Made by a program: the position numbers and the translations under genes. From Nannochloris sp. 'desiccata' (lineage: Eukaryota; Chlorophyta; Trebouxiophyceae; Chlorellales; Chlorellaceae): DNA of 64,000 nucleotides. The stretch is from assembly GCA_019044685.2 (NCBI GenBank), contig JAGTXX020000004.1, positions 558,001 through 622,000 on the forward strand, given 5' to 3'. The notes under the pieces are model-generated. The model had not been told where the DNA came from. It ran no database searches and was given only the letters and a program-made list of their open reading frames with translations. Shown here piece by piece: positions 24,109-35,420 of the stretch; positions within the stretch are counted from its first letter, which is position 1; each line of letters opens with the position of its first letter.

Positions 24109-24423
24109 GTTGCCGAAATAATTGTGCAATTCTGCTCAAAAAACAGGAAAATTCAGATAATGATTGGCATCGATATCATTCTATGTAACACATAAAGATG
24201 GTGAATTGAATGTAAGCTCGCGAAGTGATGAGATAATCTTTAAACTTGGGCAGGAGGAAACGAAGAGCTTGAAAAGGTTTTCGATAGGTAAGGCTGACGG
24301 GGAGCATATTGCGGAGCATATTTAAACATTGTCAATAGTCTTATCATATTCAATGAAACCAAAATAGATGCCCTGCTAGCAAGAGAGGCCTTCCTAGGTT
24401 GATTAAAAAACCCAAAATCAATC
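24109..24423. promoter_or_regulatory. Divergent intergenic region upstream of the Cu ATPase and the SIM-bearing gene
   Basis: 315 bases between two head-to-head starts; AT-rich, with both promoters by position. No recognisable metal-response element was spotted. Confidence 0.35.
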
Positions 24424-26226
24424 ATGGATCAGGATTTTTCTCAAGATGATGAGTATATAGTAGGCTGGGACGGAGATGATAACATTCAACCAGCAGATCA
24501 GTCCCAGGACGATAGAGATGCGGTAAGCACAGTGCACATGCAACTGATCAAAATAACTTTCTTGTTTCTGAGCAAACACTCTCCTTTTTATCGTCATGCT
24601 CAGGAGGCCGTCTTGCATTCAAGATATAATTACGCAGCGCGTAAGCGCCTGGGCTTGGTGGGCCGAGAACAGGATGGCTCCATGCTCATGGGCAGTGAAG
24701 ATCTTGCAAGAAACCTCCAGCAACGCTCCCCTCCTCCTGCCGACTTGCAGCAAAATTTCAACAACATTTTACTACAATATAACGACCCTGATATGCCACC
24801 ACCTTCCCCGGCATTCCACCAGAGTGACGCAGCGCATCTTCTCCCTGGGCATGGCAACTACAGCCCAAAGCCCAATCAGCCAAACTTGCAGGCTGCAGCA
24901 AACTCCCCTGCCTCTGCCTACTCCCCGCACGGTCGTTACCACGCCCCCGTCGATTCTCCTGGTAGCGGTGGTCGGCTTACAGCAGCGAGCCAGGCCACTG
25001 GTGCTGCTCTAAGAGCAGGCCAGTTCCGCCCACGGTCAGCTGCACCGCCTATTCTAGGCGGTGGAGGCGTGGTTGTTGCTGGTGGAATTGAAGTGGATGA
25101 AGAGCTATTAAATGCCTACCAATTGCAGCAAGCGACCAGCCCTCCAAATTCAAAGAAAAAAGATACCCGAAGATTTCAGCAACAGCAACAAGGAGTCAAT
25201 CGCCGTGCAGCTCCACCTTCCTTTCATGTCACTGGCACCGGTGCTGCTGGTGGGTCTACCATGGCTACCCCAGGTCCTAACCCAATTGCATCCAACAACC
25301 CTTTATTATCTCTCCTCGCTTCTGCCAAGAACAATGGCTCTGGGGGGCGCAGTACCAGGGGCGGGGGAACACCTGCAGGTCGGCAACCTTCCTCTTTCCG
25401 ACAGCCTGAATATGGTAGTCCTGAAGGTTATGCCTACGGCGCATCTGGAGCTGTAACTGGGCCATCCAGGTTTCAAAGAGAACAACAAAGAAACATGGCT
25501 TACAATACTCCAGGTGCTGCTGCTATGGCTGCTCCTGCTGCGACAACTCCTGCTCCTGGTTTCCCTCAACAACAACAACAACAGCAGCAGCAACAGGAGG
25601 CGCAAGATATCATCCTTTCTTCCGACGAAGAAGACCACCAAAACCCTGATGCTATTGCTGCTGCTGCAGCAAGGAATACCGCAGGGATAGATACCCCTGT
25701 TGCTGCCCATGTAGCTGCCTTTGGGGCAAATGCAGGAGCAGCAGGAACAGCTCCCGGCAGCAGCGGTGATTCAGCTGGACGTCTTACCGGCCTTCAAGAT
25801 TCTTTTCTAGCTGGCTTAGCCCCTCCTTCTGCACGTTTGGGCCATGGGAATGCACGCTCCCGTCTCGGTGGAGGTGGTGGAGCTTCAGGAAGTGGTCTTC
25901 AAGGTAGATTAAAAAGAGTCCGCACGGCTGACGAAAACGCCGCCGCTGCTGCTGCCGCTGCTGCTGCTGCCAGTAGCAACAGCAATACTAACACGTTTGA
26001 AACTGTTATCCAAGCTCGCGGTATGGAATGCAATGTATTTAAAGTACGTGGGCTGTGCCGTAATAGCGAGCTCGTGGATTTCTTTCTTCCTTCTCCTGCA
26101 GCCGCCCAGCGGGCTGATTTAACTTTGGGCAGAAAAATAGTGATCAAGGGGCCGTATCGTAAAGTAGCTACTGGTAGTGATGGCATTGAGCTCTTTTTCT
26201 GTACTGGTGACGTTTCTGCAAAGTAA
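24424..26226 (+). CDS. Low-complexity nuclear-type protein with SUMO-interacting motif, unknown function
   Basis: Exons 24424-24522 and 24604-26226, phase 0, 573 aa. Mostly disordered: Pro, Gly, Ala, Asn and Gln-rich, with Gln runs and a long Ala run. An acidic hydrophobic motif QDIILSSDEEDHQ has the form of a SUMO-interacting motif. Basic patches (SKKKDTRR, GRLKRVR) could be nuclear signals. Only the last ~70 residues look folded: ECNVFKVRGLCRNSELVDFF, LTLGRKIVIKGPYRKV and ELFFCTGDV, a beta-rich pattern reminiscent of an OB fold in genome-maintenance proteins. That last point is inference only. No family assigned. Confidence 0.6.
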   Translation: MDQDFSQDDEYIVGWDGDDNIQPADQSQDDRDAVSTVHMQLIKITFLFLSKHSPFYRHAQEAVLHSRYNYAARKRLGLVGREQDGSMLMGSEDLARNLQQRSPPPADLQQNFNNILLQYNDPDMPPPSPAFHQSDAAHLLPGHGNYSPKPNQPNLQAAANSPASAYSPHGRYHAPVDSPGSGGRLTAASQATGAALRAGQFRPRSAAPPILGGGGVVVAGGIEVDEELLNAYQLQQATSPPNSKKKDTRRFQQQQQGVNRRAAPPSFHVTGTGAAGGSTMATPGPNPIASNNPLLSLLASAKNNGSGGRSTRGGGTPAGRQPSSFRQPEYGSPEGYAYGASGAVTGPSRFQREQQRNMAYNTPGAAAMAAPAATTPAPGFPQQQQQQQQQQEAQDIILSSDEEDHQNPDAIAAAAARNTAGIDTPVAAHVAAFGANAGAAGTAPGSSGDSAGRLTGLQDSFLAGLAPPSARLGHGNARSRLGGGGGASGSGLQGRLKRVRTADENAAAAAAAAAAASSNSNTNTFETVIQARGMECNVFKVRGLCRNSELVDFFLPSPAAAQRADLTLGRKIVIKGPYRKVATGSDGIELFFCTGDVSAK

Positions 26227-27053
26227 AATGGACCCGTAAAAGTATTCATTATTAGATGGTGGCACCATCTTTGATAAAATTAAACAAACTTGGGAAAAAA
26301 CAACACAAATAATTTAGTACACACATATATATCTACGATATGTACAATGAACAATAATACTAACTAAAACTCCTTTGCTTCTTCCTTCTTCTCTTTCCTC
26401 AATAAAAATAACTAAAATTAATTAAACAGCACCTTCGTAGTGATCATGGTGTTTCCTTTCTTTCCATTTTTCATTCTTCAGATGGTATTTCTTTCTCTCT
26501 TTCTTTGGAATTACTTCATTCCCTTGTTCTGACCCCCTCTGGTTTCTCTTTTTAATAATTCCCTTGTTCAAACCCCTGTATCTCTCCGTGTACACTGCTG
26601 CCTTTAATTTTTAATTTCCTAAACCATTTCCTTCACTGCTTTTTATGCCGGAAAATCGGCTCACTTCATATTTTTTATATATATATTTTTTAACTCTTGC
26701 AGCAACACCCCAAGTCTTCACTAGCTTTTCACTCTAGTCTAAGGTATCTCATGTACTGTACCAATATTGTAGAAAGCCAGTGTCTCGTGCAAAATGCAAA
26801 TTCAGTCAACAGGCAGCCGCCGCTTTCCTCCAAGGAAGGGGCCCTTGCAAGAGGATTCAAGCATAATAATTGGGCATTCCGCTGCTTGCATTATATCACA
26901 TTAATCATTAACTATTGCTGTAGAGGCTTGGAGTCTCAAATTGGGCCTTGCACGATATAAAACTTATAGTAGTGGGAGGAATTTTATCTTCATTCGAAAT
27001 AGTTAACCCACACATATTTCCGTATATTAATACAGTTAATATATAAAGCTACA
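26227..27053. other. Intergenic region upstream of trigger factor
   Basis: 827 bases. It begins with the 3' end of the preceding gene, then a pyrimidine-rich stretch (about 26370-26600), a TA-repeat tract near 26675-26690, and a short open frame with no conserved look. The final part must hold the trigger factor promoter. No repeat or RNA gene recognised. Confidence 0.35.
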
Positions 27054-28984
27054 ATGCGTGTTCTCCAAGCTCCCGCGAATGCTATTGGCACTATCGGGGC
27101 CCGCAGCCAGCCCATAGCGAAGGCCATCTCCAACATGCCGCAGGTAAATTCAACCTCAATGCGGAGAATGTATCATTAGTTAACATATTTAATAGTACCT
27201 TAATGCAATGTTGAACCTTTGGCAGCCCCCTATGGCTTCCTAGGCCCTCATTTCCCCTTCACAATAGCCAAGCACTCCAACGGAGCCAGAACAGAACACC
27301 CCGTCTCTTTTACTTTTAACACCAGCGTTGCCCTCCTCTCCCTTTCTCCCAGCAGGTTGCTTTCCGCACCAAGGTGTTCCCTCGTGGCACCCCCTCCCCT
27401 GCTCACCGCCAGGCTTCCCGCTCTTTACGTCAGCTCACTATCCGTGCTGGCGCCTCTTCCGCCCCGGCTCGTGAGGTCACCACCTCTGAGGAAGTCATCC
27501 CCGGCGATTCCAGCGTGCGTTTAACCGTGACCGTCCCTTCCGACCAATGCAAAAAGATGTACCGCAGAGTCATCAACCACTGGAATAATAAGGTTGCTAT
27601 TCCCGGGTACCGTAAAGGAAATGCCCCAGAGAGCGTTTTGATCGACCAGATTGGAGGCATTCAAGCCATCTACAATACAGTCATGGCAGATTTAATGGAA
27701 GAAGTCCTTGAATCTGCATTGGAAAATACACCCAGCTCTGCCCGTGCGATCTCTGATTCAGAACGTGTTGAGCAGACAAGAGAAGAGCTGGAGGCGTCTT
27801 TTGATCCCAACAAGGACTTCACTTTTACCGTTTTATTTGACACCTTGCCTACTGTGCTGTGGAAGACCCCTTACAATAGCCTCACCGTGGCAGTTGAAGC
27901 TGCCAGTGATGCTGCACGCGATGCTGCTACTGTCGAAGCAAAATTGCGTGCTTTACTCAAAGAAGGAGCGCAGCTTCGCATTGTTGCTGACAGAGGGCTT
28001 GAAATTGGAGATGTGGCGATTATTGACACCTCCAGTTCGGTGAAATCCACCGGTGAAGCGATCCCCTTTTCCGAAAGAAAGGGCATGCAGTTGGATACTG
28101 AGACTGCAGACGAGGCATTTTTACCTGGGGTTGCTGCTGCGATGGTCGGCATGAAGCCTGGTGATGAAAGAGAAGCAACCATCACGTTGCCCGACTCTGA
28201 GGACATTACCCCGAAGCAGTTGCGTGGAGTTGAAGCTTTGGTTAAAATCAAGGTTTCTGAAGTGTTTAAACACGATTTGCCTGAAGCAAACGATGCTTGG
28301 GCAGCTCAACTTATGGGTCCTGGGTCTACACTCGCTGATATTAAGACTCGTCTCACTGAAAACACCGCGGCTGAAAGTGAAGATGCAACCCGCCAGAGGC
28401 TTGCTGATGCCTTTACCGATGCCGTTGCTGCTGCTGTTGAGGTGACTATCCCTGAATCGCTTATTCAAGAAGCAGGACAGAATCAGTATACAAACGAGCT
28501 CAATGGACTGATGACTAAAGGGTTGATTACGTATGAGCAAGCCGAGCAGCTCGCCAGCCCCCAAATGCTCGCTTCCTACATTTCTAAGAAGAAAGATGAG
28601 CTTGTGGGCTTACAAAAGGCTGCTTTGGGCTTTGCTGATATCTTGGAGAAGGAGGGATTGGCTCCCAGTGAAGCTGATATTGAGAGAGAGCTGGCTACAG
28701 CTCTTGAAAATATTGCAGAAGTACAAGGGAAGAAAGGAGGAGATATTAACGTTGACTCGGTCAAGGAGCAAGTAACGAAAGGATTGGAGACACAAGCTGC
28801 CATGGATTGGCTTGTGAATAACTGCAATGTGACCATATCTGCTCCTGATGCTGCTCCAGCCCCTGCTGCTGCGAAGAAGGCTGCGCCCAAGAAAACAGCG
28901 GCAGCCAAGGCCGAGGCACCTGCTGCTGATGGGGAAGCGCCTAAGAAGAAGAGAGGTAGGCCAAAGAAGAACCCTGAGGCTTAA
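27054..28984 (+). CDS. TIG1: Plastid trigger factor (ribosome-associated chaperone/PPIase)
   Basis: Binds nascent chains at the plastid ribosome exit tunnel. Exons 27054-27143 and 27356-28984 (acceptor CAGCAG; three bases earlier is also possible), 572 aa. The first ~60 residues form a transit peptide ending SRSLRQLTIRAG. The N-terminal ribosome-binding domain has NHWNNKVAIPGYRKGNAPES, where bacterial trigger factor has the G-F-R-x-G-K signature; here it is GYRKGNAP. A PPIase-like domain (IGDVAIIDTSSS; FLPGVAAAMVGMKPGDERE) and helical C-terminal domain follow. The tail is Ala/Lys-rich and ends GEAPKKKRGRPKKNPEA, whose KRGRPKK is an AT-hook-like basic motif that could contact rRNA. Confidence 0.9.
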
Positions 28985-29218
28985 TTCGTAAGCAGAGAAA
29001 CTCTTTTTAATTCTGCCTCAATCTCAAGTTTTTATTGTCTCGCCGTCCGTTTTTTTTTTCTTCCCATGATGCTCTATACAGTTTCTAAAGATGGGTAATA
29101 TTGTTAAATTTTGCCAGCTAGCTTTTCCCATTTGTAACACAAATAGCACTGCACCCGAAAACATACAACTGAGAAAATTTAAGAAGACATTCAAAACATA
29201 TTTTAAAAATAATTTTTG

Positions 29219-30288
29219 TTATCTACTAAAATAGCCTTCATGGGGAACCATCAAGCGTCCAGCCACCCTCCATTTATTCGCAGTTTGTTCCTTTAACGGT
29301 CTTTCAAACACCCAGAAATCGTCTACTTGCACCTCTTTGTCTTCAGACCCAGCAACTAATCGCCCTTTAGCGTCGTAGGCAGAAAATTTTTGTTTGCATT
29401 TAAATCTTACCGTCAATTGAGCAAAGCCGGTATTGTCATTCTTGGGATCGATAGAAATCAATCTCCCCTGGACAACTTCTATTTCTTTTAAAGTTGGTTT
29501 TTGCGTTAACGCCCAGTCAACGCGTTTCCATCCCCCATCTTCGCGTGCTTTAATTTGTTTTTTCATATCGGAGAAAATGGCTGGAGAGACAAGTTGACGT
29601 AATTCTGTGCGATCGCCTGCTGCGAGTGCTGTGCAGGCGTGTTCATAAATATCTAACGCTTCTTCTTTAAAAGTAGGTAAACTCCAACCTTTCACGTTTT
29701 TCCTAAGCTTTGCTATGGTGTAAATTGATTTCACACCCCCCATCCACCGCCGCCACCGCTCCTTCCATCCTGAAGGACTTACCCAGGAAGAAAGGGGGAG
29801 GGCGGGAGGTTCCCCTTTGTATGGTTCTGCTAAAAGATTGCTACTGACCATCGTGACACGGACAGCAGCGGAACGACCGGCGCCGACAGGGGTTTGATAA
29901 GCGCCTTGGGGAACGCCAGAAGGCTTGGCTTGTCCAGCATAGCCACGAGACAGGACGTGTTGTATACTCCCTAATACCCCTCCATGACTAGAGAGGGTGG
30001 GTGCTAATGAAGATTTAATGGGAATAGTATTGGTGCCGTGTAATAGAGGGATGATGACACTGCCATGGTGGCTTTGGGTAGCGAGGAAATGGAGGTCTCT
30101 CAAAGAGGAGAGAGGGCGGCTGGCGGCCTGCAAGATGAGTCAATTAGGAGAAATTTGTTACGAGCTTAGAGAGAAACGTATATATAAAGCTGCGCATAAT
30201 TGATGGAGGGTATTGTTTTAATGTGTACCTTGAATTGATCAGCAGCTTGCGCACAACGTGCAAATGACCGAAGAATTTGTCGCTGCAT
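29219..30288 (-). CDS. Mitochondrial ribosomal protein mL45 / Tim44-like domain protein
   Basis: Exons 30288-30229 and 30127-29219, phase 0, 322 aa. The N-terminus MQRQILRSFARCAQAADQFK is a classic mitochondrial presequence. The C-terminal Tim44-like/mL45 domain includes FKEEALDIYEHACTALAAGD, LRQLVSPAIFSDMKKQIK, the beta strands around GFAQLTVRFKCKQKFSAYD and DFWVFERPLKEQTANKWRV. This domain anchors the mitoribosome to the inner membrane. mL45 is favoured over Tim44 because the long coiled-coil/ATP-binding N-terminal part of Tim44 is missing. Confidence 0.82.
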
Positions 30289-30612
30289 TTTGAATGGTGA
30301 TGTGATCACCAGAAGCACCGCGATCAAGCTTCTGGCACTGATTTGCAAATACCAGTAGTTGGAATAAATTGATCAATTGCAGATGATTCGTTTTGTGCTG
30401 CAAATCACCATGAAATGCCCTCTCAGCAGACCAACCTTCAAAGTGGGTGCTAAAAAAAGTAAATTTTCCGTCCTATTCAAGACTTGTATTACAAGTTTAA
30501 AGCTCTATAAATGACTTAATTGATTCATTAAATGCAACTGCAGCATTATGAGCGTTAAATTGACCTTTTGACTGACTGACATGCTTAAAGCGAAATAAGA
30601 GATCATTTTTCG
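30289..30612. promoter_or_regulatory. Divergent intergenic region upstream of mL45 and DAG lipase
   Basis: 324 bases between head-to-head starts, AT-rich. Promoters of both genes by position; nothing else distinctive. Confidence 0.35.
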
Positions 30613-33530
30613 ATGCCAGCTTTAACGGTCTTTAATAGACGCTGGTTGGTGGCAGGAGATGACCTCCCCGGACCAGCAATATTTTTAGCGACATTTCACT
30701 TGGTATGGCGACTTCATTCTTTTCTTTGGAACGGAAAATCATTTTTTTTTTTGAAAACCGCCCGCTCTGACACCGCTCTTTTGCCCTGCAGATTTGGGTA
30801 GCTTTACTCTCTACCTGGCTAAGAGAAATCAACGGACCAGATGATTGCCAAGACGTAGGCCCCTACTACGTCGCAGTGGGTGGTCTTCTCGCCTCGTTTG
30901 CTCTGTCATTTTTACTAGAAGTTGCCATTGCCCTCGTCGGTTTTCGAGGTTCTCTTTTTGAAACCGAAAAGCGCGCCTCTCTTCCTCCCCTTATCTACGC
31001 CACTGCCGCATGTTTAATCTCCCAGATTGGTTTTAATATCTACGCATCATATCTCATTACCCAGCAGCCTCCTGTCTGTACAGGACAAGGTGGAAAGCCA
31101 TTCAATCCCGTGGAAGTGATGCACGGCGCCGTGTGGTCAACCTGGGCGATCATTTTCGGCACTATTGTTTTTATAATATCAGCATATAATATGTTTCCAG
31201 ATTATAAAAACCCGGAGGAATGGGAAAAGCAGTGTGAGTGTCTTGCTTTAACTTGTTGGTGTTGCCCCGGTACTGTCGCTCCAACATCAATGGCATCTCC
31301 GCTCACTTTTCGACATAAAAAGACAGCATCTGGTGAGACTTCTGGTGGAACACATGCTGCTGTGCCTAGAAGATTAGGTGCTATTTTTGCCTTGATGTTT
31401 AGCCATATTGACTTCACTGCGACAGATTGTTTAGTCGCATTCAGTTTAGCAATGAAAAGACAAGAAATACGTAGAAACGCGTTGTTTGCTGCGATGTCCA
31501 GAAGAAGAGATGAGAATGATGAGAGACATGGCGGTGTTAAAGGCGGTGAAGGGATTCCAGGGAAGAATGAACGAATACGTCCGGGGAATAAGACAATGGG
31601 TGGTATTCGCAGAGCAGCTTCCGCTGTTCGAGGGTTTCGAAGTAACACTATTACCAGTCTAATACCCACTACTCCTGGTACTAGTACTACTGTAGGTGAT
31701 GGATCGAGTTCTTATGCAAGTGGAGATGGACTGCTTTCTGAATTGGAGCTCATGGAAGCAGGGAGAGCTACTAGCAGTAACAGTGGTACCTGTAAATTTA
31801 AGACTGGGGATTATATGGGAGGAGGAGGAGGAGGAGGAGGAGGAGGCGTGACGCCCCTAGACGAAGAAATAGAATTGCATCCTCAATTCTCTCATTCATT
31901 CTCTAATACTTCTGAAATAGATGATGAGTTTGGAAGGTCAAGGAGTAGAGCAGGAGTTGCGGCGTTACGAAGAAAACGGAGCGTTGAACCAATAACACAA
32001 GCTGATGTCCCTTCTCCTGCCTCTCCTGCTGTCGGTAGTGTCATTCCAATAACTCAAGAAGATCAACTGGAATTGGAAGAAGAACTTGAAGATGGAGGAG
32101 AAGAGGCTGCGTATGGCCTACCAAGACCTCTAAACACAACTCCCACCGAGCCAGAAATCCTTCAAGAAGCTGCCTATTATATGAAATACGCGTTTGCTGC
32201 CTATGGCTGGATGCTTTTCGTATACAGCAAGAAAACCACCGGACTTTTTAAACTCTGCTGTGGGCGTGGGTTTGGCCTTATAAGTTCAATAGTCAGCAGA
32301 AAACATGGGGTGATTCCGTTTGCAAACCCTCTCCAGGCTCCCTATTTCAACAACGAAGCCATTTTACAAGCCACAGAAATTGTACATGAAGGGGATTTAG
32401 TCGATGTACGACTGGAAGCTGAAGTACAAAACGTATTACCATACTATATCGCCATTGACCGGGTCAAAAAGGTCGTTGTATTGGCTATTCGGGGTTCGCT
32501 CAGTATGGAAGATGTGATTCGAGATTTATTGTTTGAACCTGCAGATTTAGATCTGTGGGTTGAAGAGAAACGAGTCAGTGGGTGGGATGCACCTTTACCT
32601 GATCTGAGACCTGCGACAGAATCTACACGATATGCTGCGCATTCTGGGATATTCGAAGCTGCACGCGCGACCATGGCTGATATTCAAAGCACTGGAGTTC
32701 TCGCGAGTTTACTTTTAGGACCTGGAAAACAATTGCCTGACTATAATTTGGTCGTGTGCGGGCACAGTCTTGGCGCTGGAGTGGCTTTTTTATTGAGTTT
32801 GAGGATCCGTCAGTTCATCCCTGGTTTAAAATGTTGGTCGTTTTCGCCTCCTGGCGGGCTTGCCACAGCAGAGCTCTCGGCTGGAGCAGTGGATTGGTGC
32901 ACGTCTGTCATCTGCGGAAAAGAAATAATTCCCCGATTGACTTTGGCTACTTTTGAGCGTGCACGAGATGAAATGGTGTATTGTGCTGCACGTTGTCGAC
33001 TAAATAAATGGTCTGTTTTCTTATCCTGGATCTCAGGAAGAGTGTATAAAGAAAACGAAATGTTTTATTCGGCAGAAGATTTGCCAAAAGAGCCGCAAAA
33101 TTGGCTTGAAGGATATAGAGAATCGCTAGGATCCACCTCTGCGAAGCGAGAATATGTAGAACTCGCAACAAAATTCGGTCCTCCAGGCAAGTGTTTGTAC
33201 CTAAAACCGAGTGGGAAGAAAGCAGAAGGTAAGAGAACGTACCGGGGAGGTATTTTTAATCTCTTTAATTTTAGAAGACCGGTTGTGCGCGATTATCAAG
33301 GTGTTTGGGTAGATGGGGAAGCACTAGTTGAACAGGGTATTGTTATTTCTGGAAGGATGATGTTGGATCATTTCCCAGATTATGCGTTAGCTGTACTGAG
33401 AAGGTTGGCTTCTGCTGGTGGGCATGGCGCGGCAGCGCATGTAAGCGATGCTGCGGGAGAGTCTGAAGTGAAGAATAGGCTACATACACCTCCTTCTCCA
33501 AGAACTGCTGCAGGTTTTGAAGTTGAATAA
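30613..33530 (+). CDS. sn-1-specific diacylglycerol lipase-like membrane lipase
   Basis: Exons 30613-30702 and 30792-33530, phase 0, 942 aa. The N-terminal exon MPALTVFNRRWLVAGDDLPG matches the start of animal DAGL proteins, and the second exon continues the four-helix membrane domain (IWVALLSTWLREINGPDDCQ; LLASFALSFLLEVAIALVG). A disordered linker of ~200 residues with a run of ten glycines, from a GGA repeat near 31820, follows. The catalytic alpha/beta-hydrolase part begins EAAYYMKYAFAAYGWMLFVY, with VVLAIRGSLSMEDVIRDL, the nucleophile elbow VVCGHSLGAGVAFLL and, near the end, MLDHFPDYALAVL with the likely catalytic His. It should hydrolyse DAG to monoacylglycerol. It is much shorter in the tail than animal DAGL-alpha. 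Confidence 0.88.
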
Positions 33531-33814
33531 TGAATAAGTTTTGTTTTCGACCTTTAAACTGTGTATTCTATAACTAATTAATGTATACTATGTAAATTAC
33601 GTGTAAGCGCGACTTTACTTGAAGACATGTGTCTGAGCTCGAAGAGAAAGCGGTCTCAGCACGACTGCGGCAGAGAGAGAAAAGTTGACTTCTGGTCAAA
33701 AGCCTTTGACTTGACGTGGCCGTTATGTTTCATTCAAAATTCGTTATTCATTTAGACCTTTAGCCCCGTATATTTCATTATTTAACAAACTACAATTACA
33801 CATTCAAAAATTAA

Positions 33815-34927
33815 ATGACCATTTCTGACGCAGAAGTCCTTCGTAGGGAAGCTGTTGTCGCTTCCCTTCGAGCTGCCCGGGCAACCGAAGAGACTCACCA
33901 CGTTGTCAATGCTCCCTTAATTCAAGCAGACTGGCTTCAGAAACTCCGAGATGCTAAAGGAAAAGAAATCATAGCTGAGGCAACTGATATTGAAACAGCT
34001 CAGCGCGCACGCAATCTTCGTCAAGCACAAGCTCTTCGAGCGTCGGCCTCTTCGTTAGAAATTCTCCAGCAGGAAATTGACTCAGCACGTGCTGCTCACC
34101 GCCGCACGCTGGCATCTATTCTGCAAATACACACAGATAGACTTGAAGGGATAGCTGATACGCATGCTCGGTCATTAAACCAACTCGCAGAAGAAGTTGT
34201 AAGAGAAGAGCACGCTGCTTCTGGAGCGCATCAAGCGCTCCTTGCTACCCTCGCAGAAGACGCTTGTTCCATTCAGATGGCTCATGATTCGACTCAAAAA
34301 AGCACGGAAAGAGAATTTCTTGCCAGAAAGAGGGAATTAATAGAGTCTTGGGACGAACGTTGCGGTGTGACGCGCTTATTAGGAGAAGAGCGAGTGGCTT
34401 CTTTGCTGCAAGCACTGAAAGAAATAAAAGAAGGCGCAGCTGCTGCTACGAGAGAAGATCGTTCTCGATACAAACAGCTCGCAGAAGAGGATACCAAAGA
34501 TTCTGAAGCTATTAGGGCCTTAAGAAAGGATCTTAAAGAGATACAAGGTGAAATTGCGTTGTGGCATGAGCGCCTGGCAAAGGACGCTGCACAGTGGCAG
34601 AGCCAGGTATCTGCCGCAAGCTCTACGAAGGCTGAAGCTAGAAACAAGTATACTGAAGCGCAGAGAAATTTAAGAATGCAGAGAAAGGAACACGAAAAGA
34701 AACTCAAAGCTGTCTCGTTTGCCAGGTATAGTGTCTTATTCTTTTCTTCTCAATGGAGGCCCCCGGCCGATTCCTCCTTTTCTATTGATTTTAAGTTTCC
34801 TTCTTTCTTTTGCAGTGGTGCTGTGGAAGCTGAGCTAGAAGATATTGTATCCACCGCAGAATGTGTAGTCAAGGGATTAGAGTTGAAACGTGCTCAGCTG
34901 GAACGACAGGCAAAATCTCAAACATGA
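33815..34927 (+). CDS. Coiled-coil protein, DRC2/CCDC65-like
   Basis: Exons 33815-34725 and 34816-34927, joined in phase 2 (CCAG|TGG), 340 aa. Almost entirely coiled coil, without signal or membrane segment. The order of motifs follows nexin-dynein regulatory complex subunit 2: an early W-L-x-x-L-R (QADWLQKLRDAKGKEI), a long first coil with RRTLASILQIHTDRLEGIAD, the central RKRELIESWDERCG and EDRSRYKQLAEEDTKDSEAI, then a final coil. It is shorter than DRC2 (about 480 aa), lacking the C-terminal third. Coiled coils attract false matches, so this is a moderate call. If right, the organism makes motile flagella at some stage. Confidence 0.5.
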   Translation: MTISDAEVLRREAVVASLRAARATEETHHVVNAPLIQADWLQKLRDAKGKEIIAEATDIETAQRARNLRQAQALRASASSLEILQQEIDSARAAHRRTLASILQIHTDRLEGIADTHARSLNQLAEEVVREEHAASGAHQALLATLAEDACSIQMAHDSTQKSTEREFLARKRELIESWDERCGVTRLLGEERVASLLQALKEIKEGAAAATREDRSRYKQLAEEDTKDSEAIRALRKDLKEIQGEIALWHERLAKDAAQWQSQVSAASSTKAEARNKYTEAQRNLRMQRKEHEKKLKAVSFARYSVLFFSSQWRPPADSSFSIDFKFPSFFCSGAVEAELEDIVSTAECVVKGLELKRAQLERQAKSQT

Positions 34928-35420
34928 AAACCGTTTTTTACTTTCTTCATTTATTTCTGGTAAACCGAAGAATCGGTCAAACAAAACAAAACAAAATAAC
35001 CCCAACAGGGTGACTTCAGGGATCGAGAGAAGCACCAAGCTTCAGGCCACCCCCAGCGTTTCAAATTGAACTATCTCTTATCTTCCATCTATTTTATTGA
35101 ATAGCTTACAGACAGTATGCTGACAAACTGCAAAATGAATCAGAACGGCAATAATAGATGGCAAAGGTCATGGTGTTTTCCCACCAAAAGATCAAAACCA
35201 AAGGGAATATGAAATGCCACTTGTAAAAACACACACGCAACAGAACTAAAATAACACAACTCGAAGGCTTAGAGAGTAGTATTGCTCTGTTCCTGGGTCT
35301 TACAAGATGGCGTAAAGAAACGAAAAAGATAAATTGGTCTTTGCCCCCCAGAAACCCAAATAAAGAAACAGGGATAATGTGGAGAGAGACAGAGAGAGAA
35401 TAGAGGTAGAAAAAGCTGTT
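34928..35420. other. Convergent 3' region
   Basis: 493 bases between the DRC2-like gene and eIF5A, which converge. It includes an AACAAAACAAAAC stretch near 34981. No coding frame or RNA gene seen; mostly 3' UTR by position. Confidence 0.35.

Noticed and set aside
24109..24129. Seven-residue upstream extension of the copper ATPase
   Set aside because: It would need a TTG start; the first ATG is at 24108.
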